A DNA stretch of 64,000 nucleotides from Theocolax elegans (Eukaryota; Arthropoda; Insecta; Hymenoptera; Cerocephalidae), in assembly GCA_026168455.1 (NCBI GenBank), contig CM047428.1, positions 35,143,255-35,207,254 on the forward strand, given 5' to 3'. The notes beneath the pieces were generated by a model. It ran no database searches, was not told the origin of the DNA, and was given only the letters and a program-made list of their open reading frames with translations. The position numbers and the translations under genes are program-made. Of the stretch, positions 23,441 through 34,655 are shown piece after piece. The first letter of the stretch is position 1; every line of letters starts with the position of its first letter.

Positions 23441-24614
23441 AGTTGATATTAATGATCAATAAGCGTTTTCATAGTATATAATAATTCATATAGTGAAAAG
23501 AATTATTTTTAGAATCAGATGGTTTGTTTTTCTCATATTTACAATAATATAGAAATAAAGCATTATTGGAACTAATAATAACTTTTATTTATAGAACAGG
23601 TAGCAGTTTAATGTAAGTAAATTGTAAATGTAAGTATTGTATTTTATATAATAAATTAGTTTTTTTACGTACCTTATTGAGGAAATTCTTGCCAGATTTG
23701 CATTCTAATTTTGTATTAGTCTTGCTACGTTTTTAAATACATTTTTGAGTATTATTGTTATCTGAACGTTACATTATTAATTACATTATTAATTATGCAG
23801 GTTATAATGTATCTGTGTTCAAGGTATGTTTTCATTATTTTTATTGATAGTTGATACTGCATGATGTGGTTATACATATTCATCGAAACTTAATTTAACC
23901 TTTAGGCTGCCAGCTTGGCTCAGATACAGTAATGCATATGAAGTTGCCATAGTCCAAACTGATATGTTTGTTTACTTTTTGGCATACTTGGTTGCATTAC
24001 TATCAAGTTGTGAGAAGATTTTAATATATATTTTATCGGTTTCACAGCCTAAAGCGTAAGAAAAATTTCATAAACCGTTTTGTTCCCGCTCAAAGTAACA
24101 AACACTGAATTTTTTAAATTTCTACCCTCTCGTTACAGGAAAGTTTAAGTGATATTATTCTTTTGACAACACAAGAGCATTTGCAGGTGACCTTGATAAC
24201 CTGACACTGCTTGAAAAAAAAATAGTAATTCGCTTATATAATTATGCATACAATCTTATAATCTTAAATATCTGCCCAAAATTTCCTAGCCAGACTGGCT
24301 CAAGTTTAATCTACCCGTGCATTCAAACTCCTGTGACGTATTGGATTATACATATAAATTTCACTTTTTTAAAAATATTAATTTTGAAATACTAAATACC
24401 GGCACTCTAAAGGTGACATAACGCTATGTTACATTTTATAGGATCTTATTAATAATATTCCACTATTTTGGCAACCACTATCTTTTTATTTTTCTATAAA
24501 AATATAATTTTCTTTGGGTTTTTATTATATCTTACAGCAAACGTAAAAGGTTAAAACTATTATTTTCTTTACTATATATATTTTTTGGACGTCTTTTTAG
24601 ATTTAAATATTACT

Positions 24615-25708
24615 TCAAGTTTGCCAAAACTTATGAGAGTACTGTGACATATATATTTGGTTTCATTCACAGCATTAAATGCAAATATTTGTTATTATTG
24701 TTTCGATACGTGATTGCGGATTTGTGCAACAAAATTCTTATACTGAATGTCATTAGATACATGTTCTGTTATTAGCTGCTTATTACGCTGTGTACTTCTT
24801 GGAATTGCTTATTGTCAATAAGAAATTGTTGCATTTGTCTAAATTCCCATTGCGACTGTTGCGTATACGAATTATCTGATCGTCGATACTTTTTTTTGAA
24901 AATTAAACAAACATTTATCTTTAACATTTTTTTATAAGCTGTTACATCTTATGCAGACAAATTAATTGCTGCAATACATCTTCATTACTGGTAATGGCTT
25001 CCAAATATCGAAATTGTTCTGATTTCGTGCTTTTTGCAGTAATTTGTTCTCTAAATAATAACAATAATCCATAACAGAAGAAAATTGTTGTAAAGCAACG
25101 TGTTTTTCTAAAATTATTATGCTTTCTTGTACTGTAAGACTTCTACAAATTTGACTAAGTACACCTCTTGCTGCATGAACTTTTGAAACAATTTTACCAT
25201 TACCAGATTCAAATGGGTAACCATAATGCACCCATAGTGGTCCCCAATTGACTACACTCTGTGCTAGGTGAGTTAATTGGTGAACATTAAAAGACATTGC
25301 GTCTACTCCGTAATAAACCTCCGTTAAAGCAACAAATTTTTTTAATAAGTAATCAGCACGCTGTAATTCCAATTGATTAATTGACTCCTTCAGCAGTAAA
25401 TGATAGCCTTCCACTAATAAAACCCAATGTTGTAGAAATTTGTCAAAATTAGGTATTTCAGCTAATATTACGGTACTGTAAAATAAAAGCCAATTCACCC
25501 ACTCTTTAGCCTTCCAGTAGCTGCGATCATATATTGAACGCGATAATCTGGCGAGCTGTTGTGGAACCCTGAATTGCGTAATTTGTTTATCAATATTATC
25601 CATATAAATATTTGATATGCTGTATGGCTTGTTAGAAGATTTAACCAGTAGTCAGCAAATTGTTTTGATATTCCTAAATCTATACAGTGCATCACATCTG
25701 GTACGAAT
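24615..25708 (-). pseudogene. CACTA/EnSpm-like transposase C-terminal fragment (inverted E2)
   Basis: Minus-strand copy. One frame is open from 25,603 to 24,962 and carries the DUF4218-like block. The C-terminal part (24,960-24,615) is badly degraded by substitutions and indels compared with E2 and E3, and its stop codon equivalent is near 24,615. VPDVMHCIDLGI lies near 25,700-25,665. Confidence 0.7.
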
Positions 25709-26929
25709 CCAGGTTGAAATCGACGCCAATCGAGCCCGTATTCGAAATCGAGTCCACAATCGAGGCCAATAGAACGCCAAATTGTCCCAAAATGAAGCAA
25801 CGATTGAGACCGACCCAGTTCGTCAAGGCCAATTGAGCGCAAAAGCGAGGCCGACCGAGATTTAAAATCGCCAATCGAGCCCTGAAATCAAGGCCGAGGC
25901 GCGAGGCCGATCGAGCCCAAAATCGAGATCTATTGAGTCCTCGATCGAGACCCGATTTACGCCGATCGAGCCCGAAATCGGCCGACCAGCTTGAAATCTA
26001 AGCAATTAGAGCACAAATTGAGACCAGTCGAGGTCCACGCCCATTTTGCACAAATCGAGGTTAATCGAGCGCTAAATCAAGACCGAATCAATGCAATCGA
26101 TCTCGAAATCGAGGCCGATCCAGGTCGAAATCGTGGCCATTCCAGCTGAATTCGAGGTCGATCAGCCCAAATCGTGGCCTATTGAGATCAAAATCGAGTT
26201 CGATATACAGCCGAAATCGAGGCCAATCGAGCTCGAAATCGAGACCGATCCAGCCCCAAATCGTGGCCAATCAGCTCGAAAGCGATGCCGATTCCAGGCC
26301 GAAATCGGGCCATTCCAGTTTGAATTCGAGGCCGATCCAGGTCGAAATCAAGGTCATTCCAGCTTGAATTCGAGGCCGATCCATCTCGAATCAAGTCGAT
26401 CCAGTCCTAAATGCAGTCCGATCCACAGCACGAATCGAGGCCAATCAAGCTCGAAATCGAGTCCGATCCATCCCGACAATCGTGGTCAATCGAGCTCGAA
26501 ATCGTGTCCGATCCATACCCCGAAATCGAGGCCAATCGAGCTCGAAATCAAGGCCAATCCAGCCGAAATCGAGGCCAATCGAGTTCGAAATCGAGTCCGA
26601 TCCAAAGCCCGAAATCGAGGCCAATCGAGCCGAATCGTGTCCGATCCATACCCCGAATCGAGGCCATCGAGCTCGAAATCGAGTCCGATTCAGCCCGAAA
26701 TCGAGGCCAATCGAATTCGAAATCGAGTCCGCTTCACAGCCCGAAATCCGAGGCCAATCGAGCTCGAAATCGAGTCTGATCCACAGCTCGAAATCGAGTC
26801 TCCAATCGAGGTGGATTCAGCTCGAAATCGAAGCCAAAAATCGAGTCAATCGAGGCAAAATCGAGTCGAATCCGCTCGAAATCCAGCTCGAAATCGACCT
26901 CGAATCGAGCTGGATATCCACCTCGATTT
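25709..26929 (-). repeat. 22-bp repeat array at the left end of inverted E2
   Basis: Complement of 10,786-12,000. It reproduces the single-base gaps of that array exactly, so the two are copies of one sequence and not independent repeats. Confidence 0.87.
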
Positions 26930-27141
26930 TTTCAACAGGGCGGTATATACTGATGTATTAGTTATGGTATATTTTATTAAATAATTAATCATTAATTAAA
27001 AAGTGAGTTTTTTTTTAATGCTCAATGCGGTGAATAACAAGTAAGTACGGGAGTATAAATTAATTTTAATATGATAGAAATTTTAAATATTGTACAGAAA
27101 TTATTGAAGGTTTAAATATGCTCAAAAGTGTACATAAGTAT

Positions 27142-27881
27142 TGTTACGTCTAGGTAGACGTAACGGTAGAAAAATAAATGGACGGAATTTAAATTAAAAA
27201 CGAGTTCCCCGTTTTAGTCACGTGTATAGCGTCAAGGATGGGTGGCAATTCTCCTCGTATAGCACAGGTCATAGACCCTTCCGAAATTACGTGCATGGGT
27301 AAGCCCGAGGTGCAACAATGAGTGAAGCGAGGAAAGGAAAATACCAACCTTATCGCGCGGGAGATCTACGGTGACCGGTGGTTGCAACTGCTAGGCTGTC
27401 TTTCTCCCTCTCGTTGATCTCGATGCAAAGACTCCCTTACATAGAAATGGCGGTATAGACTAATTGGGATTTTAAAGGGAATAGGAAATGACTAGTGTTT
27501 GAAGGTTTAAAGATATTGAACAATGACTTTCGATTTCTTGCTTTATTTCGCGGTAAGTTTTGGATCAGGATTTACTTACTTGAGAAAAGACTAAGAGCAG
27601 AGCGCGACAACCCGGGCGCATCCCTATTTATATCAAGGGTTTGGGTGGAGTTTTGGTCCTCTTGACAAATCAAATATTGTACATTTACTTAATTAATTAT
27701 TCTTTGTCATGCGTGACCTAATAGTTATTGGCTAGAATTTTTCAAGGCGGTTCCTGTCTTTGACCGAGACATCTTACTTTACGATTTAACTGTGTGCGCA
27801 CGTGTGTGCGTATGTGTGTGTGCATATTGTGAGTGTATGTGTACGCGCACGGTGTTACGTTGCGTCTATCATGACGCGACA
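27142..27881 (-). mobile_element. LTR-G, second inverted copy
   Basis: Complement of the LTR at 9,833-10,572, gaps included. It begins TGTTACGTCTAGG on the plus strand and ends at the complement of TGTCGCGTC, followed by ACCTCTCCCTG, the complement of the shortened polypurine tract. Confidence 0.6.
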
Positions 27882-28035
27882 CCTCTCCCTGAGAAGTTTA
27901 ACGCCAGCGTAAACTCCACACGTGTTGTCTTGTTTTGTTATTTTTGTTTTTTTTTTGTGTTGTGTTTTATGTTTGTGTTATTTTGTTTATGTGTTTGTTT
28001 ATTATTTTATTTTTTTTCTTAAAAACTATATATTA

Positions 28036-28084
28036 CAGTTATCGCTACATAAATTGATATATATATATATTATATATAGATATT

Positions 28085-28138
<54 letters not shown>

Positions 28139-28157
28139 ATTTATGTAGCGATAACTG
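28036..28157. repeat. Fold axis 3: (TA)n centre of inverted repeat
   Basis: CAGTTATCGCTACATAAATT faces its complement across about 80 bp of TA-rich DNA. This is the same locus as axis 1 with a longer TA tract, and it is symmetrical, so a natural hairpin of at least 20-bp arms exists here even without the larger inversion. Confidence 0.9.
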
Positions 28158-28159
28158 TA

Positions 28160-28320
28160 ATATATAGTTTTTAAGAAAAAAAAATAAAATAATAAACAAA
28201 CACATAACAAAATAACAACAAACATAAAAAACAACAAACAACAAAAAACAAAAATAACAAAACAAGACAACAAACGTGTGGACGTTTACGCCTGGCGTTA
28301 AACTTCTCTAAGGGGAGAGG
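28160..28320 (+). other. A+C-rich tract ending in a polypurine tract
   Basis: About 110 bp almost without G on the plus strand (AACAAACACATAACAAAATA and similar) is followed by ACGCCTGGCGT, a near-palindrome, and by AAGGGGAGAGG at 28,310-28,320, directly before the TG of LTR-G. A purine run in this place is the expected plus-strand primer of an LTR element, which marks the LTR as a 3' LTR or a remnant of one. Confidence 0.55.
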
Positions 28321-28574
28321 TGTCGCGTCATGATAGACGCAACGTACACACGTGCGCGTACACATACACTCACACATATGCACACACACATACGCACACA
28401 CGTGCGCACACAGTTAATACGTAAAGTAAGATGTCCTCGTCAAAGACAGGAACCGCCTTGAAAAATTCTAGCCAATAACTTAATTAGGTCACGCATGACA
28501 AAGAATAAATTAATTAAGTAAATGTACAATATTTGATTTGTCAAGAGGACCAAAACTCCACCCCAAACCCTTGA

Positions 28575-28583
28575 TATAAATAG
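28575..28583 (+). promoter_or_regulatory. TATA box of LTR-G
   Basis: TATAAATAG inside LTR-G U3. Transcription would be expected to begin near 28,605 (GCTCTTGCTCTTTAGTC). The same box is in the copy near 10,082 and, on the minus strand, near 9,195 and 27,630. Confidence 0.6.
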
Positions 28584-28665
28584 GGATGTCGCACCGGGGT
28601 GTGCGCTCTTGCTCTTTAGTCTTTTCTCAAGTAAGGTAAACTCCTGTATCCAAAACTTAACGCGA

Positions 28666-28671
28666 AATAAA
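28666..28671 (+). terminator. Polyadenylation signal of LTR-G
   Basis: AATAAA in GCGAAATAAAGC, about 90 bp after the TATA box, placing R between roughly 28,605 and 28,690. Conserved in all complete copies. Confidence 0.5.
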
Positions 28672-29306
28672 GCAAGAAATCGAAAGTCATTGTTCAATAT
28701 CTTTAAACCTTCAAACACTAGTCATTTTCCTATTCCCTTTAAAATCCCAATTAGTCTATACCGCATTTCTATTGTAAGGGAGTCTTTGCATCGAGGATCA
28801 ACGAGAGGGAGAAAGACAGCCTAGCAGTTGCAACCACCGGTCAACCGTAGATCTCCCGCGCGATAAGGTTGGTTATTTTCCTTTCCTCGCCTTCACTCAT
28901 TGTTGCACCTCGGGCTTACCCATGCACGTAAATTTCGGAAGGGTCTATGACCTGTGCTATACCGAGGAGAATTGCCACCCATCCTTGACGCTATACACGT
29001 ACTAAAACGGGGAACTTCTATTTTTAATTTAAATTCAGTCCATTTAATTTTTCTACGTTACGTCTACCCTAGGACGTAACAATACTTATGTACACTTTTG
29101 AGCATATTTAAACCATTTCGATAATTCTGTACAATTATTAAAATTTCATCGTATCATATTAAAATTAATTTTATACTCCCCGTACTTACTTTGTTATTCA
29201 CCGCATTGACTCATTAAAAAAAACTCACTTTTTAATATAATGATTAATTATTTAATAAAATATATACCATAAATAATACATCAGTAATATACCGCCCTGT
29301 TGAAAA

Positions 29307-30597
29307 AATCGAGGTGGATATCCAGCTCGATTTCGAGGTCGATTTCGAGCTGGATTTCGAGCTGGATTCGACTCGATTTTGCCTCGATTTGACTCGATTT
29401 TTGGCTTCGATTTCGAGCTGAATCCACCTCGATTGGAGACTCGATTTCGAGCTGTGGATCAGACTCGATTTCGAGCTCGATTGGCCTCGATTTCGGGCTG
29501 TGAAGCGGACTCGATTTCGAATTCGATTGGCCTCGATTTCGGGCTGAATCGGACTCGATTTCGAGCTCGATTGGCCTCGATTTCGGGGTATGGATCGGAC
29601 ACGATTTCGAGCTCGATTGGCCTCGATTTCGGGCTTTGGATCGGACTCGATTTCGAACTCGATTGGCCTCGATTTCGGGCTGGATTGGCCTTGATTTCGA
29701 GCTCGATTGGCCTCGATTTCGGGGTATGGATCGGACACGATTTCGAGCTCGATTGACCACGATTTCGGGCTGTGGATCGGACTCGATTTCGAGCTTGATT
29801 GGCCTCGATTTCGTGCTGTGGATCGGACTGCATTTCGGACTGGATCGGACTTGATTTCGAGATGGATCGGCCTCGAATTCAAGCTGGAATGACCTTGATT
29901 TCGACCTGGATCGGCCTCGAATTCAAACTGGAATGGCCTCGATTTCGGCCTGGATCGGCATCGATTTCGAGCTGATTGGCCACGATTTTGGGCTGGATCG
30001 GTCTCGATTTCGAGCTCGATTGGCCTCGATTTCGGGCTGGATCGGTCTCGATTTCGAGCTCGATTGGCCTCGATTTCGGGCTGTATATCGGACTCGATTT
30101 TGATCTCAATAGGCCACGATTTTGGGCTGGATCGACCTCGAATTCAAGCTGGAATGGCCACGATTTCGACCTGGATCGGCCTCGATTTCGAGATCGATTA
30201 GCATTGATTTCGGTCTTGATTTAGCGCTCGATTAACCTCGATTTTGTGCAAAATGGGCGTTGACCTCGACTGGTCTCAATTTGTGCTCTAATTGCTTAGA
30301 TTTCAAGCTGGATCGGCCTCGATTTCGGGCTCGATCGGCGTAAATCGGGGTCTCGATCGAGGACTCAATAGATCTCGATTTCGGGCTCGATCGGCCTCGA
30401 GCCTTCGGCCTTGATTTCGGGCTCGATTGGCCTCGATTTTAAATCTCGGTCGGCCTCGCTTTTGCGCTCAATTGGCCTTGACGAACTGGGTCGGTCTCAA
30501 TCGTTGCTTCATTTTGGGACCAATTTGGCGTTCTATTGGCCTCGATTGTGGACCCGATTTCGAATACGGGCTCGATTGGCGTCGATTTCAACCTGGA
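29307..30597 (+). repeat. Left subterminal 22-bp repeat array of E3
   Basis: Monomers CTCGATTTCGAGCTCGATTGG and CTCGATTTCGGGCTGGATCGG alternate; from about 30,230 toward the transposase the monomers become less regular (for example CGATCGGCGTAAATCGGGG) and merge with the coding segment with no clean boundary. Twenty-two base pairs is close to two helical turns, so repeated sites would face one side of the helix. Confidence 0.88.
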
Positions 30598-31710
30598 TTC
30601 GTACCAGATGTGATGCACTGTATAGATTTAGGAATATCAAAACAATTTGCTGACTACTGGTTTAAATCTTCTAACAAGCCATACAGTATATCAAATATTT
30701 ATATGGATAATATTGATAAACAAATTACGCAATTCAGGGTTCCACAACAGCTCGCCAGATTATCGCGTTCAATATATGATCGCAGCTACTGGAAGGCTAA
30801 AGAGTGGGTGAATTGGCTTTTATTTTACAGTACCGTAATATTAGCTGAAATACCTAATTTTGACAAATTTCTACAACATTGGGTTTTATTAGTGGAAGGC
30901 TATCATTTACTGCTGAAGGAGTCAATTAATCAATTGGAATTACAGCGTTCTGATTACTTATTAAAAAAATTTGTTGCTTTAACGGAGGTTTATTACGGAG
31001 TAGACGCAATGTCTTTTAATGTTCACCAATTAACTCACCTAGCACAGAGTGTAGTCAATTGGGGACCACTATGGGTGCATTATGGTTACCCATTTGAATC
31101 TGGTAATGGTAAAATTGTTTTAAAAGTTCATGCAGCAAGAGGTGTACTTATTCAAATTTGTAGAAGTATTACAGTACAAGAAAGCATAATAATTTTAGAA
31201 AAACACGTTGCTTTAAAACAATTTTCTTCTGTTATGGATTATTGTTATTATTTAGAGAACAAACTTACTGCAAAAAGCACGAAATCAGAACGATTTCGAT
31301 ATTTTGGAAAGCCATTACCAGTAAATGAAGATGTATTGCAGCAATTAAATTTGTCTGCAGAAGATGTAACAGCTTATAAAAAAATTGTTAAAGATAAATG
31401 TTTGTTTAATTTTTCAAAAAAAAGTAATCGACGATCAGATAATTCGTATACGCAAACAGTCAATGGTGAATTTATACAAATGCAACAATTTCTTATTGAC
31501 AATAACAATTCCAAAGAGTACACAGCGTATAAGCAGCTAATAACAGAACATTGTATATCTAATGAACAATTCATTATTAAGAAGTTTGTTGCCACAAATC
31601 CTCAAATACACGTAATCGAAACCAATAAAATAAAAAATATTTGCATTTTAATGGCTGTGAATGAAAACCAATATATATGTCCAGTACCTCATAAGTTTTG
31701 GCAAACTTGA
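30427..31710 (+). CDS. CACTA/EnSpm-like transposase, C-terminal part, with repeat-derived N terminus
   Basis: A 427-codon open frame. Residues 1-57 are translated from the 22-bp array and are not transposase. From residue 58 the protein reads as the C-terminal half of a Tnp2-type transposase: VPDVMHCIDLGI at 59-70, matching the MHC/LGV-K motif of that family, and a DUF4218-like block at about 148-250 (LQHWVLLVEGYHLL, FVALTEVYYGVDAMSFNVHQ, GPLWVHYGYPFESGNGK). The last 150 residues are Lys/Asn-rich and poorly characterised. The N-terminal portion with the first catalytic residues is absent, so strand transfer is not expected. Copies E1 and E2 are frameshifted, which makes this the reference copy. 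Family placement is fairly sure; function is doubtful. Confidence 0.72.
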   Translation: MASILNLGRPRFCAQLALTNWVGLNRCFILGPIWRSIGLDCGPDFEYGLDWRRFQPGFVPDVMHCIDLGISKQFADYWFKSSNKPYSISNIYMDNIDKQITQFRVPQQLARLSRSIYDRSYWKAKEWVNWLLFYSTVILAEIPNFDKFLQHWVLLVEGYHLLLKESINQLELQRSDYLLKKFVALTEVYYGVDAMSFNVHQLTHLAQSVVNWGPLWVHYGYPFESGNGKIVLKVHAARGVLIQICRSITVQESIIILEKHVALKQFSSVMDYCYYLENKLTAKSTKSERFRYFGKPLPVNEDVLQQLNLSAEDVTAYKKIVKDKCLFNFSKKSNRRSDNSYTQTVNGEFIQMQQFLIDNNNSKEYTAYKQLITEHCISNEQFIIKKFVATNPQIHVIETNKIKNICILMAVNENQYICPVPHKFWQT

Positions 31711-32885
31711 AGTAAATATTTAAATCTAAAAAGGACGTCCAAAAATAATAAGATAAGTAAAGAAAATAATAGTTTTAACCTTTACGTTGCTGTAAGATAT
31801 AATAAAAACCCAACAGAAATTATATTTTTATAGAAAAATAAAAAGATATTGTTTTCAAAATAGTGTAATATTATTAATACGATCCTATAAAATTTAACAT
31901 AGCTTATTTAACCTTTAGATTGCCGGTATTTTGATTTCAAAATTAATATTTTTACAAAGTGAAATTTATATGTATAATCCAATACGTCAACAGGAGTTTG
32001 AATGTCACGAGTAGATTAAACTTGAGCCAGTCTGGCTAGGAAATTTTGGCAGATATTTAAGATTATAAGATGTTATGCATAATCATATAAGCGAATTACT
32101 ATTTTTTTTCAACGGTATCAGGTTATCAAGGTCACCTGCAAATGCTCTTGTGTTGTCAAAAGAATAATATCACTTAAACTTTCTTGTAACGAGAGGGTAG
32201 AAATTTAAAAAATTCAGTGCTTGTACTTTGAGCGGGAACTAACTTTTATGAAATTTTTCTTACGCTATAGGCTGTGAAACCGATAAAATATATATTAAAA
32301 TCTTCTCACAATTGATAGTAATGCAACAAATATGCCAAAAAGTAAACAAACATATCAATTTTGACTATGGCAACTTCATATACATTACTGTATCTGAGCC
32401 AAGCTGGCAGCCTAAAGGTTAAATTAAGTTTCGATGAATATGTATAACCACATCATGCAGTATCAACTATCAATAAAAATAATGAAAACGTACCTTGAAC
32501 ACAGATACATTATAACCTGCATAATTAATAATGTAATTAATAATGTAACGTTCAGATAACAATAATACTCAAAAATGTATTTAAAAACGTAGCAAGACTA
32601 ATTCAAAATTAGAATGCAAATCTGGCAAGAATTTCCTCAATAAGGTACGTAAAAAAACTAATTTATTATATAAAATACAATACTTACATTTACAATTTAC
32701 TTACATTAAACTGCTACCTGTTCTATAAATAAAAGTTATTATTAGTTCCAATAATGCTTTATTTCTATATTATTGTAAATATGAGAAAAACAAACTATCT
32801 GATTCTAAAAATAATTCTTTTCACTATATGAATTATTATATACTATGAAAACGCTTATTGATCATTAATATCAACTAAATTGAGC
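31711..32885. other. AT-rich 3' internal segment of E3
   Basis: Non-coding, 1.17 kb, with two minisatellite units near 32,523-32,546. ACGTCCAAAAATAATAAG follows the stop codon; AATAAAAACCC near 31,800 could serve as a polyadenylation signal for the transposase reading frame. No other feature seen. Confidence 0.7.
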
Positions 32886-34265
32886 TTTAAATCATGGTCA
32901 ATCCAACACGTCCACGAATCAAGTCCCTACTTAAAGAAAATCCAGCAGGAAATTGCGGCCAATCGAGGCCAATCGAACCCGAAGTCGAGTCCCCAATCGA
33001 GACCGAAGCCGAGTCCCAGATCGAGGCCCATTCAGCTCGCCATCGAGGCAGATCCATCGGCTTGAAATCGAGGGCTAGCGAGTGTCCAATCGAGTCCCCG
33101 ATCGACGCTATTCCAGCCCGAAATGGAGGCCAATCGATCTCGAATTCGAGACAGATCCAGGTCGAAATCGAGGCCCCGATCGAGTCCGTACCCACTTGAA
33201 ATCGAGTCCCCAATTCATACCGATTCAGTTCGAAATCAGGCACTGATTGAGTTCTATCCCACTCGAAATCGAATCCCCGATCGAGTCCGATCGAGCCCAA
33301 AATCGAGGCTAATCAAGCTCGAAATCGAGGTTGATCCAGGTCGAAATCGAGGATAGTGCAGCTTGAAATCGAGGCCGAACGAACGTGAAATCGAGTTCCC
33401 GATTGACGCCCATCCAGTTCGAAATTGAGGCTATTCTAGCTCAAAATCGAGACTGATCAAGGTCGAAATAGAGGCCGAAGCCGCCCGATATCGAGGCCAA
33501 TCGAGCTCAAAATCGAGGCCGATCTAGGTCAAAATCGAGGCCCATCGAGCTCGAAATCGAGCCCGATCCAGCTCGAAATCGAGGCCAATCGACTCGAAAT
33601 TGTGGCCAATCGAGCCCGAAATCGACGCCAATCGAGCCCGAAATCGAGGACAATCGAGCTCGAAATCGAGTCCCATCCAGCTCGAAATTGAGGCCGATCC
33701 AGCCCGAAATCGAGCCAATCGAGCTCGAAATCGAGTCCGATCTGCAGCCCGAAATCGAGGCCAATCGAGTTTGAAATCGAGGCGGCTCCAGCCCGAAATC
33801 GTGGCCAATCGAGCACGAAATCGATGCCGATCCAGGTCGAAATCGAGGCCATTCCAGCTTGAATTCGAGGCCCATCGAGCTCGAAATCGAGTCCGATTCA
33901 GCCCGAAATCGAGGCCAATAGAACTCAAAATCGAGGCCGATCCAGGTCGAAATCAAGGCCCATTGAGCTCGAAATAGAGCCCGATCCAGCCCGAAATCAA
34001 GGCCAATCGAGCGCAAAATCGAGGCCGATCCTGCCCGAAATCGAGCCAATCGAGCTCGATATCGAGTCCGATCCAGCCCGAAATCGATGCTAATCTAGCT
34101 CAAAATCGATGCCGATCCAGTTCGAAATCGAGTCACCAATCGAGGTGGATTCAGCTCGAAATCGAGGCTAAAAATCGAGTCAAATCGAGGCAAAATCGAG
34201 TCGAATCCAGCTCGAAATCCAGCTCGAAATCGACCTTGAAATCGAGCTGGATATCCACCTCGATT
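32886..34265 (-). repeat. Right subterminal 22-bp repeat array of E3
   Basis: Inverted counterpart of 29,307-30,597. Starts with degenerate monomers next to the AT-rich segment and becomes regular toward the terminus, mirroring the gradient of the left array. Confidence 0.88.
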
Positions 34266-34279
34266 TTTTCAACAGGGCG

Positions 34280-34655
34280 TACTAGCACACAACGTTGTAG
34301 CAACGTTGTGGCAACGTTGTTTTGACAACGTTGTGGCAACGTTATTATAAAAGTTTTTGAAACGTTGGAGCAACGTTGCTACAACGTGGGATATGTCTGC
34401 TAAGATTTATGTAAGTTGCCGCGATAGGTGGAAATAACGTTGTGATATCTTTTGAGCAACGTTGAAAATGTCTTTGAAAAATGTATTTCATAGAAAAATT
34501 TAAAAAATGTTCTGGGCAAGCACAAAAATACATTTTTAAATGTACAAAATTTTAACTAATAAAAAAAGATTTTCAACCCGCGGGAATTGAACCTCGGATC
34601 TTCAGCTCTGAAGGCTTACTCTCAACCAACTGAGCTAGTTTGTTGTTCCTGTCAT
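34280..34655 (+). mobile_element. Foldback element arm, copy 3
   Basis: Same as 15,684-16,058: CAACGTTG array at about 34,290-34,470, AT-rich stretch, then the tRNA-like module. No inverted partner arm is found before the unique sequence starting at 37,531, so the partner is lost or the element is a single arm here. Confidence 0.75.
34574..34647 (-). other. tRNA-like sequence, copy 3
   Basis: Identical to 15,977-16,050, with loop CTTCAGA and box motifs TAGCTCAGTTGG and GGTTCAATTCC. Stem pairing is too weak for a functional tRNA. Confidence 0.6.

Larger units (their letters stand above)
22040..26940 (-). mobile_element. CACTA-like element E2, inverted copy
   Basis: Complement of 10,774-15,680. 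The array next to the right terminus (22,052-23,440) and the AT-rich part (about 23,900-24,960) carry extra base losses and substitutions, whereas 25,495-26,984 matches the E2 left arm exactly, shared gaps included. Such patchy agreement fits uneven consensus polishing of a repeated region. Confidence 0.7.
28321..29081 (+). mobile_element. LTR-G: 761-bp LTR of an unclassified (probably Gypsy-like) retrotransposon
   Basis: Begins TGTCGCGTC and ends GACGTAACA. The two ends form an imperfect inverted repeat of about 24 bp (TGTCGCGTC...TAGACGCAACG at the start, complement of TGTTACGTCC...TAGACGTAACG at the end). It holds a TATA box, a polyadenylation signal 90 bp further on, and a donor-like CTCAAGTAAGG between them. 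A polypurine tract lies upstream. No target duplication is seen, because the right flank (ATACT) does not match the left, which is internal element sequence. No pol gene survives beside it. Confidence 0.55.
29295..34277 (+). mobile_element. CACTA-like element E3, best preserved copy (4,983 bp)
   Basis: Termini CCCTGTTGAAAAAATCGAGG and its complement, extended by the inverted 22-bp arrays so that each arm is about 1.3 kb. CG flanks both ends (29,293-29,294 and 34,278-34,279). The single long reading frame is the transposase C-terminal part at 30,598-31,710. What is seen: inverted arrays, DUF4218-like protein. What is known: DUF4218 accompanies Tnp2/CACTA transposases. Inferred: a non-autonomous CACTA relative with giant subterminal arrays. 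Confidence 0.7.
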
